Made by a program: the position numbers and the translations under genes. The notes under the pieces are model-generated. The model worked only from the letters and a program-made list of their open reading frames with translations, did not search any database and was not told where the DNA came from. A DNA stretch of 64,000 nt from CADEED01 sp963711635 (lineage in GTDB: Bacteria; Pseudomonadota; Gammaproteobacteria; Steroidobacterales; Steroidobacteraceae), in the NCBI GenBank assembly GCA_963711635.1, contig CAVQEZ010000001.1, positions 62,001 through 126,000 of the forward strand, read 5' to 3'. Every line of letters begins with the position of its first letter. Position 1 is the stretch's first letter. Below are positions 32,595 to 40,197 of this stretch, piece after piece.

Positions 32595-34797
32595 ACTTCA
32601 CCAGGAGCTGTTCGTCGTCGCGCAGTGAGAAGCCATCGCGAATCAGGCTCCCGGTGTCGTCATACACGTTTTCCTGCTGGAAACCGCCGCGCCCGTAGAC
32701 CACGTATAGATAGGACAGCGGCTTGAACTCGTAGCGGTAGCGCAGCTGCACGCCGAGATTCTGTACGCTGAAATCCTCCACCGGATCGTCGGTGGGCACC
32801 GCGGAACCGTTCTCGACGCGATACGCCTGCTGCAGATCCGCGCTCAACGCGATGGCCTGCAGCTTGAGCCGCAGCTCATGACGGTTGGTCATGATCCAGT
32901 TGAAGCCCAGGTCGAAATTGGTCTGGTGCTCGCGGAAGCTGCCGATCAGGTTTTCACGATCCCAGATCAGCCAGTCGGGCGTGAAGTCGTGCAGCGCACC
33001 CACGTACACGTTGAAGGCGTCGCTGATGAAGTACTTGGGCTCGAAGTGAATCGTGTAGCCCACCTTGTCATTGCCCGATAGACCGCCGCTGAACAGGTTC
33101 AGCTCGAATTCGTAACCCCAACGCCCCTGACGTGGGCGCTGGTAGTCGAAGTAGCTGTTGAAGTTGGCCGGCACCCAGAGATTGCCATTGCCGCGCGTCA
33201 GCAGGTCGTCGTAGCCCGCGCTGTTCACGTTGATCTGGCCATACTCATAGCTGCCATCGCGCAACTGGCTCTCGCGGCTGATGCGGAACTGGTCGCCGAG
33301 CGAGTCGCCGTGATCGTTGTAGTTGGTGCTCACGCGCCAGCGCCAGTCCTTCGAGGCGTAGCGCGATTCCTTCGGCTGCTCGCTGAAGCGCTTCTTCACC
33401 TCGTAGTGGATGTAGTTCATGTCATTGCGCTGCAGATAGCCGGCGTCGTTGATATTCAGCTCGCTGCCGAAATGCATGGCGATGACCTGCTGGCGCCAGC
33501 CGTGGTCCATCTCGTAGTCGGCCCAGACGGTGGCGCCGGTGTCGCGCGAGGTCTCGCCGGCCTGATCGATGTCGCTGCCGAACACGCGCGTGCGCACGTT
33601 CCAGCGCGCCGTTGGCCGCCAGTTGTGATCCACGCCGACCACGGTGGCCTGCCGATCCAGGTAGGGCCGGTCCACCCAGGTGGCCATCCAGCCCAGGTTC
33701 TGCTTGCTGAAGTCGCGCACCCCTCGCGCCGCGGCAAACGTGCGGCCGACGGACTCGGCCTCGTCGGCGGCGAACAGGCCATACTTTGCGTTGCCGACAC
33801 TGCCGTTCAACTTCAATGCGGCGGTGATGTCGCCGGCGCCGACTCCGTCGTCGGCCGGTCCGCCGACGCGGCGCGTATATAGCAGCTGGCTGAAATCCGA
33901 CGGCGTGGTGAATTCGAAGATGCCCTGGTTCTCGGTGAAGAACGGCCGCTTGTCGCTGATGAAGGTTTCGGTGGCGCTGAAGTTGACCACCAGGTCGTCG
34001 CTTTCCACCTGGCCGAAATCCGGATTCACCGTGGCCGTGAGCTGCATCTGGCCATTTGGCTTCCAGAAAATGTCCGCGCCGGCGTCACCGTCGCTGCCCT
34101 TGCCGATGTTGTCGTACAGGCCGGAGACATACGGCGTGATGGCCAGCAGCGACTGGCTGAAGTTCGACACCTCGATGGGCGCGAAATCCGAGAGAAAGCG
34201 AGGGCGCTCGAAGCTGGCCAGCGGCCATCCGGCGCGTTCGCCGGTGGAGCCGACCACGCGATCGAGGTAGATGCTGAGCGTGCGTTTGTCGCCGGCGCCG
34301 CGCATCGGGGCAAGGTGCCAGGGAAGCAGGACCTCGGCCGTCCACTCCTCGTCGTTCGAGACGACCGCGTGGCGCCAGTTGCCGTCCCAGTCGTCGTTGA
34401 AGTTGTTCTCGTTGGTGATGATGGCGTCGGCGATGCCATCGGTGCAGCTGATCGTGAAGTCGTAGCCGGTGCGGTGATCGCCATCGAAGTCGATCATGAC
34501 GTTGACGCGGTCGACCTGCTCTTCGAAGTCCCGCTGGACGCGCTGCAGCGTGCGGGGCACGGACGGCGGCTGGACGTTGCGGAAGGCCACCGCCAGGCCG
34601 TCCGGGGTCGCCAGGATCCAGGCCTCGGTGGTGAGCGTCGCCGGCTCGCCGTTGAGCGGCTGGACCTTGCGGAAATCCGTGACGTGGCGGGCGTCCTTCC
34701 ACTCTTCCGGGTCGATGCGGCCGTCGATCTCGACCGCCTGCGCCGGCAAAACCAGCGCGGTCAGCAGCAATGATCCCAGCCATCGGCAAACAACCAT
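32572..34797 (-). CDS. DUF5916 outer-membrane protein with CBM9-like domain
   Basis: The 741-residue product has a signal peptide (WLGSLLLTALVLPAQA-V), then a carbohydrate-binding-like domain (EIDGRIDPEEWKDA ... NVMIDFDGDHRTGYDF ... EEWTAEVLLPWHL) to about residue 210. The rest is a DUF5916 region full of alternating beta strands ending in an aromatic-rich strand (LLVKFSYRFEN), as in outer-membrane beta barrels. The RPFFTENQGIFEF segment is the family signature. Ligand and role are unknown; sugar or peptide uptake is a guess. It is a single gene, convergent with the allophanate hydrolase, with an undamaged frame over 2.2 kb. Confidence 0.82.
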   Translation of the reverse strand: MVVCRWLGSLLLTALVLPAQAVEIDGRIDPEEWKDARHVTDFRKVQPLNGEPATLTTEAWILATPDGLAVAFRNVQPPSVPRTLQRVQRDFEEQVDRVNVMIDFDGDHRTGYDFTISCTDGIADAIITNENNFNDDWDGNWRHAVVSNDEEWTAEVLLPWHLAPMRGAGDKRTLSIYLDRVVGSTGERAGWPLASFERPRFLSDFAPIEVSNFSQSLLAITPYVSGLYDNIGKGSDGDAGADIFWKPNGQMQLTATVNPDFGQVESDDLVVNFSATETFISDKRPFFTENQGIFEFTTPSDFSQLLYTRRVGGPADDGVGAGDITAALKLNGSVGNAKYGLFAADEAESVGRTFAAARGVRDFSKQNLGWMATWVDRPYLDRQATVVGVDHNWRPTARWNVRTRVFGSDIDQAGETSRDTGATVWADYEMDHGWRQQVIAMHFGSELNINDAGYLQRNDMNYIHYEVKKRFSEQPKESRYASKDWRWRVSTNYNDHGDSLGDQFRISRESQLRDGSYEYGQINVNSAGYDDLLTRGNGNLWVPANFNSYFDYQRPRQGRWGYEFELNLFSGGLSGNDKVGYTIHFEPKYFISDAFNVYVGALHDFTPDWLIWDRENLIGSFREHQTNFDLGFNWIMTNRHELRLKLQAIALSADLQQAYRVENGSAVPTDDPVEDFSVQNLGVQLRYRYEFKPLSYLYVVYGRGGFQQENVYDDTGSLIRDGFSLRDDEQLLVKFSYRFEN

Positions 34798-35111
34798 CCC
34801 GCCATCTCCTCCCAGGGCGCAAGCGCCGCGTCATTGAGACGTAAAAACCCCCTGCCGGGTTGCCAGGAGTGTCGAAAAAACAATGTCTTCCGGCTCTTGA
34901 CAGCCGTCCGGGTTTGTCTTTGCCGGGCCAGGACGGGTGAAGAGCGAGCGCTACGACGGTCGACCTGCCTGTCAGAACTGTCTGACGATAGCTAACTAAA
35001 TTGTGAGACTCCACCGATTTCCCCGTCGCAAATATCTTGCGTCAATACGCGGCGCGACCGGTCCGGTGTGCGTTCGCAGGGACTCCTAACAACGCACACG
35101 GTTCTGGTTTC
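34798..35111. other. Divergent intergenic region before the kai operon
   Basis: This 314-base region separates two divergent genes. It holds a TTGACA (34897-34902) without a convincing -10 box and a GTCAGA-ACTG-TCTGAC inverted repeat (34971-34986) that could be an operator. I see no gene or RNA motif. Confidence 0.4.
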
Positions 35112-36622
35112 ATGCCCAACAAGAGTTTTGACAGATCTGAGATCGACAAGGCGCCGACCGGAATATCGGGACTCGATGACATCACCTTTGGCGGGTTGCC
35201 CGCGGGCCGCCCCACGCTGGTATCCGGGGGCCCCGGATCCGGAAAAACCCTGCTTGGTGTCAGCTTCCTCGTGAACGGTGCGCAGACCTACAGCGAGCCC
35301 GGCGTGCTGCTGACCTTCGAAGAAAATGCCGAGGAGCTGGCGCAGGACGTGCGCTCCCTCGGTTACGACCTCAACAAGCTGGTGGAGCAAAAAAAGCTGC
35401 TGGTCGACTATGTGCACGTCGACCGCAGCGAGATCGAGGAGACCGGCGAATACGATCTCGAAGGGCTGTTCGTGCGGCTCGAGCACGCCATCAGTCAGAT
35501 CGGCGCCAAGCGCGTGATGCTCGACACCATCGAAACCTTGTTTGGCGGCCTGCAGGACAGCGGCATCCTGCGTGCCGAGCTGCGACGACTGTTCCGCTGG
35601 TTGCGCGACCGCAAGATCACCACCGTCGTCACTGCCGAGCGCGGCGAGCAGCTATACACGCGCCAGGGGCTCGAGGAATACATCACCGATGCGGTGATTT
35701 CGCTGGATCATCGCGTGCACGAGCAGATCTCCACCCGCCGTATCCGCGTCGTGAAATATCGCGGCTCGACCCACGGCACCAACGAATACCCGTTCCTCAT
35801 CAACCGGGACGGCATCGCCGTGCTGCCGGTGACTTCGCTGTTGCTCGAACACGCGGCACCGGACGAGCGCATTTCCAGCGGCCTTCCCGCGCTCGACGAG
35901 ATGCTCGGCGGCAAAGGGTTCTATCGCGGCAGCACGGTGCTGCTCTCCGGCACGGCCGGCACGGGCAAGACCACGCTGGCGGCGCACTTCGTGGAGGCGG
36001 CCTGCCGGCGCGGCGAAAAATGCCTGTACTTCCTGTTCGAAGAGTCGCCGCGACAGCTGGTCCGCAACATGCGGTCGGCGGGCGTGGACGTCTCGAAGTG
36101 GGTGGACAAGGGACTGCTGCAATTACATGCGGACCGGCCGAATCGCCACGGGCTCGAAACCCATCTGCTGGCCATGCATCATGCCGTCGAGGTGTTCGAG
36201 CCCGACGTGGTGGTCATGGATCCGATCACCAACCTGCTCGCGGTGGGAACCCAGCTGGACGTGCGTTCCATGCTGACGCGCATCATCGACTTCCTGAAGA
36301 TGCGTGGCATCACCGCGATGTTCACCAGCCTGACGTCGGCGGATCATTCGCTCGAGAGGACCGAGACGCATGATTTCGTCGCTGATGGACACCTGGATAC
36401 TGGTCGCGAACCAGCTCGAAGGCCGGCATCGCGTCGCGACAGATCTACGTTCTCAAGTCGCGCGGAATGCCGCACTCGGACGAGGTGCGGAGCTTCCGCT
36501 TCTCGACACACGGCATCGAAATCGAGCCACCCACGGTAACGGAGCCGGCGCGCCCGAACGCCGGCCGAGGCGCGCCGCTGCAGCTACCCGACACGCGCGC
36601 TGTCGCGCGACGAGGTAGGTAG
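35112..36622 (+). CDS. kaiC: KaiC family circadian-clock-type ATPase/kinase (two frameshifts near the 3' end)
   Basis: The protein of about 502 residues has two RecA-like domains. CI carries the Walker A GGPGSGKT (about residues 35-42) and the catalytic Glu pair in TFEEN; CII carries GTAGTGKT (about residue 280) and LFEES. An extra C near 36369 and an extra G near 36433 break the end; with them removed the text reads TETMISSLMDTWILVANQLEG, then QIYVLKSRGMPHSDEV. MISSLMDT aligns with the autophosphorylation segment of cyanobacterial KaiC, offering Ser-Ser at the two phosphosites. The acidic and basic tail ends at TAG 36622, one base before kaiB. KaiC proteins outside cyanobacteria are tied to timing or stress. 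Confidence 0.86.
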
Positions 36623-36623
36623 C

Positions 36624-36917
36624 ATGCCCCCCGAGAAATACGAGCTGCGGCTTTACGTCGCGGGACAGACGCCAAAGGCGGTGCGCGCCTTCGCCAACCT
36701 GCGCAAGATCTGTGACGAGCACCTCTCGGGCCGTTACAGCATCGAGGTGGTCGACCTGGTGGAGAATCCCGCGCTTGGCCGTGGCGACCAGATCCTCGCC
36801 CTGCCCACGCTGGTGCGCCGGCTGCCGAGTCCCATCAAGAAGATCATCGGCGACCTGTCCAACACCGAGCGCGTGCTCGTGGGGCTGGACCTGCGTCCGC
36901 GCAAGGCCAGTGCGTGA
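36624..36917 (+). CDS. kaiB: KaiB family protein (first copy)
   Basis: A 97-residue thioredoxin-like-fold protein with the KaiB pattern LRLYVAGQTPKAVRAFANL, an IEVVDLVENPALGRGDQI middle and the conserved LPTLVRRLPSPIKKIIGDLSN followed by VLVGLDLRP. KaiB binds the CI ring of KaiC after switching to its alternative fold. The ATG lies 1 base after the kaiC stop and the stop overlaps the GTG of the second kaiB by 4 bases. It is the more canonical of the two copies. Confidence 0.9.
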   Translation: MPPEKYELRLYVAGQTPKAVRAFANLRKICDEHLSGRYSIEVVDLVENPALGRGDQILALPTLVRRLPSPIKKIIGDLSNTERVLVGLDLRPRKASA

Positions 36918-37240
36918 ACGCCAAGAGTTTCAGCGAGGCTGCCAATGAGCTCGAAAACCCACGCTATGTGCTGCGGCTGTTCGTGACGGGTATGACGCCG
37001 CGATCCACCAGGGCCATCCACGCCGTGCGCGAACTCTGCGAGCAACGGCTCAAGGACCGCTTCGTGCTCGAGATAGTCGACGTGTACCAGCAGCCGCAGT
37101 TGATTCAGGACGAGCAGGTGGTGGCCACGCCCACGCTGATCAAATACGAGCCGGCGCCACTGCGCCGGATCATCGGCGACATGACCGACATCCACCGCCT
37201 GTGTTTTGGCCTGGGGCTGGCCTACGAGGCCATCTCGTGA
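36914..37240 (+). CDS. KaiB-like protein (second, divergent copy)
   Basis: A 108-residue KaiB-domain protein: YVLRLFVTGMTPRSTRAIHAV, LEIVDVYQQPQLIQDEQVVATPTLIKYEPAPLRRIIGDMTD. Compared with the first copy it has an N-terminal extension of about 15 residues and a different end (FGLGLAYEAIS). The GTG start overlaps the first kaiB stop, and its own stop overlaps the GTG start of the kinase gene (GTGA). It may be a KaiB-like regulatory domain acting on the kinase beside it, as in SasA-type N-terminal domains, but this is inference. Confidence 0.85.
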   Translation: MNAKSFSEAANELENPRYVLRLFVTGMTPRSTRAIHAVRELCEQRLKDRFVLEIVDVYQQPQLIQDEQVVATPTLIKYEPAPLRRIIGDMTDIHRLCFGLGLAYEAIS

Positions 37241-38836
37241 ACGACGCCATGGACATCGAGGAATTGCGTACGCGGCTGGCGGAGGCCGAGGGCAACCTGC
37301 AGGCCATCTACAGCGGCGAGATCGACGCCCTGCTGCTGGCCGACGAAAAAGGCGAGCGTCGCGTGTTCACGCTCAAGAGTGCCGATGCGCCGTATCGCGC
37401 GCTGGTCGAGCGCATGCAGGAGGGCGCGGCCACGCTGACCACGGGCGGCGACATCGTCTACTGCAACCAGCGTTTTGCCGACCTCGTGAAGCGCCCGCTC
37501 GAGCAGGTGATCGGCGCGTCCATCGGCATCTTCCTGCCGAGCGCGGAGATCGGAAATCCTGCGCGCCATGCTCGATCATGGCTCGGGCCGCTACATGACG
37601 CGGCTGATGCTCGACGGACACGAAGGCACCGAGGTGCAGGTCACGCTGTCCAGCATCGTGCTCGACGAGGTCGAGCACCGCACGCTGATCATGAGCGACA
37701 TCAGCTCGCTGGCCCGCGCGCAGCGCGAGAACCGCTCCAAGGATGAATTTCTGGCGATGCTGGCCCATGAATTGCGCAATCCGCTCGGCGCCATCCAGGG
37801 CGCAGTGCACGCGCTCGGCATCATCGGACATTCCGATCCGATGGGACTGCGCGCCACGGGCATCATCAAGCGCCAGGTGCTGCACATGGCGCGCCTGGTC
37901 GACGACCTGCTGGACGTGGGCCGCGCGGTCACCGGCAAGATCGTGCTCAAGCGCGCGCTGCTGAATCTCGCCGACTGCGTGAAGTCCTCGGTGGCGACGA
38001 TAGCCGCGGGCAACGCCAACCACGGCCGCATCGACCTGGTATCCGAACCCTGCTGGGTGAACGGCGACTCGGTCCGCCTCGAGCAGATCGTCGGCAACCT
38101 GATATCCAACGCGCTCAAGTTCTCGCAGGGCGAACGCACCGTGAGCGTGTTCGTGGGCCGCGAAGGCAACGACTCCGTGGTGCGCGTGGTGGATTCCGGC
38201 GTCGGCATCCCCAGCGAAATGTTGCCGAAGATCTTCGACCTGTTCGTGCAGGCTCATCACACCATCGATCGCTCGCGCGGTGGACTGGGTATCGGCCTGA
38301 CGCTGGTGAAACGCCTCACCGAGATGCATGGCGGAACCATCCACGCGGCCAGCGACGGTGAGGCACGCGGATCGACGTTCACCGTCCGGCTGCCCGCCAT
38401 GGCCGCGCCGGCGCTCGACGGAGCCGGATCGGCGTCGTCCACCGGCAACGGCCACGCCAGGCAGGCCGGGCGAAGTTTCGAATCGCGGCGCGTGCTGCTG
38501 GTCGACGACAACCATGACTCGCGCGAAATGTATCGCGCGGTGTTGCGCGCGCATGGCCACCACGTGCGCGAGGCGGCCAATGCCGAAAAGGCCCTCGCGC
38601 TGCTGGCCGAGGAGCCGCTCGACGTCGCCTTCATCGACATCGGCCTGCCCGGCGGCATGGACGGCTACGAGCTGGCGCGCCGCATTCGCAGCCATCCCAT
38701 GGGGCGCGACGTGCGACTGGTCGCACTGACGGGTTACGGCTTCCCCGAGGACCGGCAGCAGTCGCGACAGGCCGGGTTCGTGCGGCACCTCGTCAAGCCC
38801 GTCGACCCCGAGACCCTCCACCGCGAACTCGAATAA
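37237..38836 (+). CDS. Hybrid histidine kinase with PAS and receiver domains (one frameshift near 37552)
   Basis: About 532 residues in order: a short helical lead (MDIEELRTRLAEAEGNLQAI), a PAS-like domain (RALVERMQEGAATLTTGGDIVYCNQRFADLV), HisKA (FLAMLAHELRNPLGAI, His phosphosite), HATPase (NLISNALKFSQG, DSGVGIP, GGLGIGLTLV) and a C-terminal receiver (VLLVDDNHDSREMY; phospho-Asp in FIDIGLPGGMDG; LVKPV). One extra G near 37552 breaks the frame between PAS and HisKA; without it the text is SAEIEILRAML. It is cytosolic with no membrane helix. The GTG start overlaps the kaiB stop, so kaiC-kaiB-kaiB-kinase is one operon, and the kinase is the likely output of the Kai proteins. Confidence 0.84.
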
Positions 38837-38881
38837 TGGGGTCAGACCCCATTTGCTAGGAAATGGGGTCTGACCCCATTA
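38835..38881. repeat. REP-like double palindrome between convergent genes
   Basis: AATGGGGTCAGACCCCATT, then TGCTAGGA, then AATGGGGTCTGACCCCATT fills the entire gap between two convergent genes. The TAA stop of the kinase and the TAA stop of the DUF4397 lipoprotein both overlap its outer AAT/ATT bases. The arrangement should fold into strong hairpins in both transcripts and act as a bidirectional terminator. It is the same family as the repeat at 8829-8896. Confidence 0.85.
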
Positions 38882-40183
38882 ACGGTCGCGGCGCAGGACG
38901 CCGATCGGCGTCACTCCGTTGTCGGTCATGAAGAACGTGTACACCGAGTTCGGCTGCAAGGTGATGCCGCCGCGGGTCAACACGGGCACCGACGTCGAGG
39001 TGTTCGAGATGTCGAACTGGCGGTCGGTGCCGCTCGACACTTCGGCGTCGTCGGAAACCTGGCCCACCGGCGTGCCTTCGAGCAGCGGCGAGAAGTCCAT
39101 CGACAGGGTCAGCGGCGCGCCCAGCGTCGACATGCCGTTGAGCAGCCGGATCTTGGTATTGGCGGTGCTCGACGGCGCCCGGTTGTCGTCGAGGATCAGG
39201 CTGGTCTGCGCGCCGGCTGCGTTGCTCCACACCAGCAAGGTGTAATCCGCGCCGGCCTGCAACGTGATGTCGGGCGCAACGACCGGCGCACCATTCACCG
39301 TCAGCGTGACCGGCAGCGTGCCGGCATCGAGCAGCGTGTACTTGCTGGCGATCACGCCGGCGGTCTGCGAGGTGAGCACCGCCTTGCCGCCCGCCTGGAT
39401 GGACGCATTGCCACCGTTGGCGACAGCGACCGCGCCGCGCAGCCGTGCCTTGGTATTCAGCATTTTCTCCGGCTGCCCTTCCTGCGGTAGATAGACCGCG
39501 TTGGCCAGCGTGCCGCCTTGCGTGGAAGTCAGGATCAGCGTGCCGATACCGCGGTCCGGCAGCTCGAATGCGCCGATATCCAGCCGCACGTCGCTGTTGT
39601 CGCCGCCGGCGGTGACGCGCAGGCGGAACGTGCCGCTGTCGGTGGAAAACGAGGCCAGCGACGCACCCACGCCCGCCAGCACCGGCGTGGTGTCGTCGAG
39701 CTCGGTGTCGCTGTCCGTGATGTACACGTCGAGTCCACCGGCCGTCGAGACATTGGCGACCGCGAGCTTGGTTTCGCCCGCGTCGGCGTCCTCCTGCGTG
39801 TCGTCGATTCGCAAGGCGCCAAAGGCGCCGACTTCACCGAACGCGACATAGGTGTTCACCGTGCCCTCGACCAGTTCCTCGCCCGTGAAGGAACGCAGGA
39901 TGCTGCCCGAGCCGGTTCGTTTGAGCTTGATGGTGTAGTCGTCCGGGTCCAGCGTGGTGTATTCGCTCACGGCCTCGAGCGCCACGCTGTCCGCGTGGGT
40001 TTCGTCTTCGTCGTCCTCGTCGGCATCGATGTTGGTCATGAGGTCGAGCGAGGTGTAACCCGTGCTCAGGTTCAGCAGGCGGATCTTCGCGTCGCCTCCC
40101 TCGTCGTCGTCGCTACCGCCGCAGGACGCGAGCAGGGACAGCGAGAAGCAGGCCGCCGCGCGCAGGATTGTCATTGACATCAT
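38879..40183 (-). CDS. DUF4397 domain lipoprotein
   Basis: A 434-residue lipoprotein (lipobox LSLLASC-GGSD, Cys about residue 21). An acidic stretch follows (NIDADEDDEDETHAD), then DUF4397-type immunoglobulin-like units recognisable from IRLLNLSTGYTSLDL, VRLDIGAFELPD, TKIRLLNGMSTLG and a final VYTFFMTDNG. DUF4397 proteins are exported, of unknown function. GGAG sits just before the tandem ATG ATG start. It begins 14 bases after the BamA-like gene stop, so it is probably in its operon. Confidence 0.8.
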   Translation of the reverse strand: MMSMTILRAAACFSLSLLASCGGSDDDEGGDAKIRLLNLSTGYTSLDLMTNIDADEDDEDETHADSVALEAVSEYTTLDPDDYTIKLKRTGSGSILRSFTGEELVEGTVNTYVAFGEVGAFGALRIDDTQEDADAGETKLAVANVSTAGGLDVYITDSDTELDDTTPVLAGVGASLASFSTDSGTFRLRVTAGGDNSDVRLDIGAFELPDRGIGTLILTSTQGGTLANAVYLPQEGQPEKMLNTKARLRGAVAVANGGNASIQAGGKAVLTSQTAGVIASKYTLLDAGTLPVTLTVNGAPVVAPDITLQAGADYTLLVWSNAAGAQTSLILDDNRAPSSTANTKIRLLNGMSTLGAPLTLSMDFSPLLEGTPVGQVSDDAEVSSGTDRQFDISNTSTSVPVLTRGGITLQPNSVYTFFMTDNGVTPIGVLRRDR

Positions 40184-40197
40184 CTACTCCATTGGCG

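Noticed and set aside
34897..34925. Sigma-70 promoter beginning TTGACA before the kai operon
   Set aside because: The -35 match is good, but no acceptable -10 box follows at 16-18 bases.
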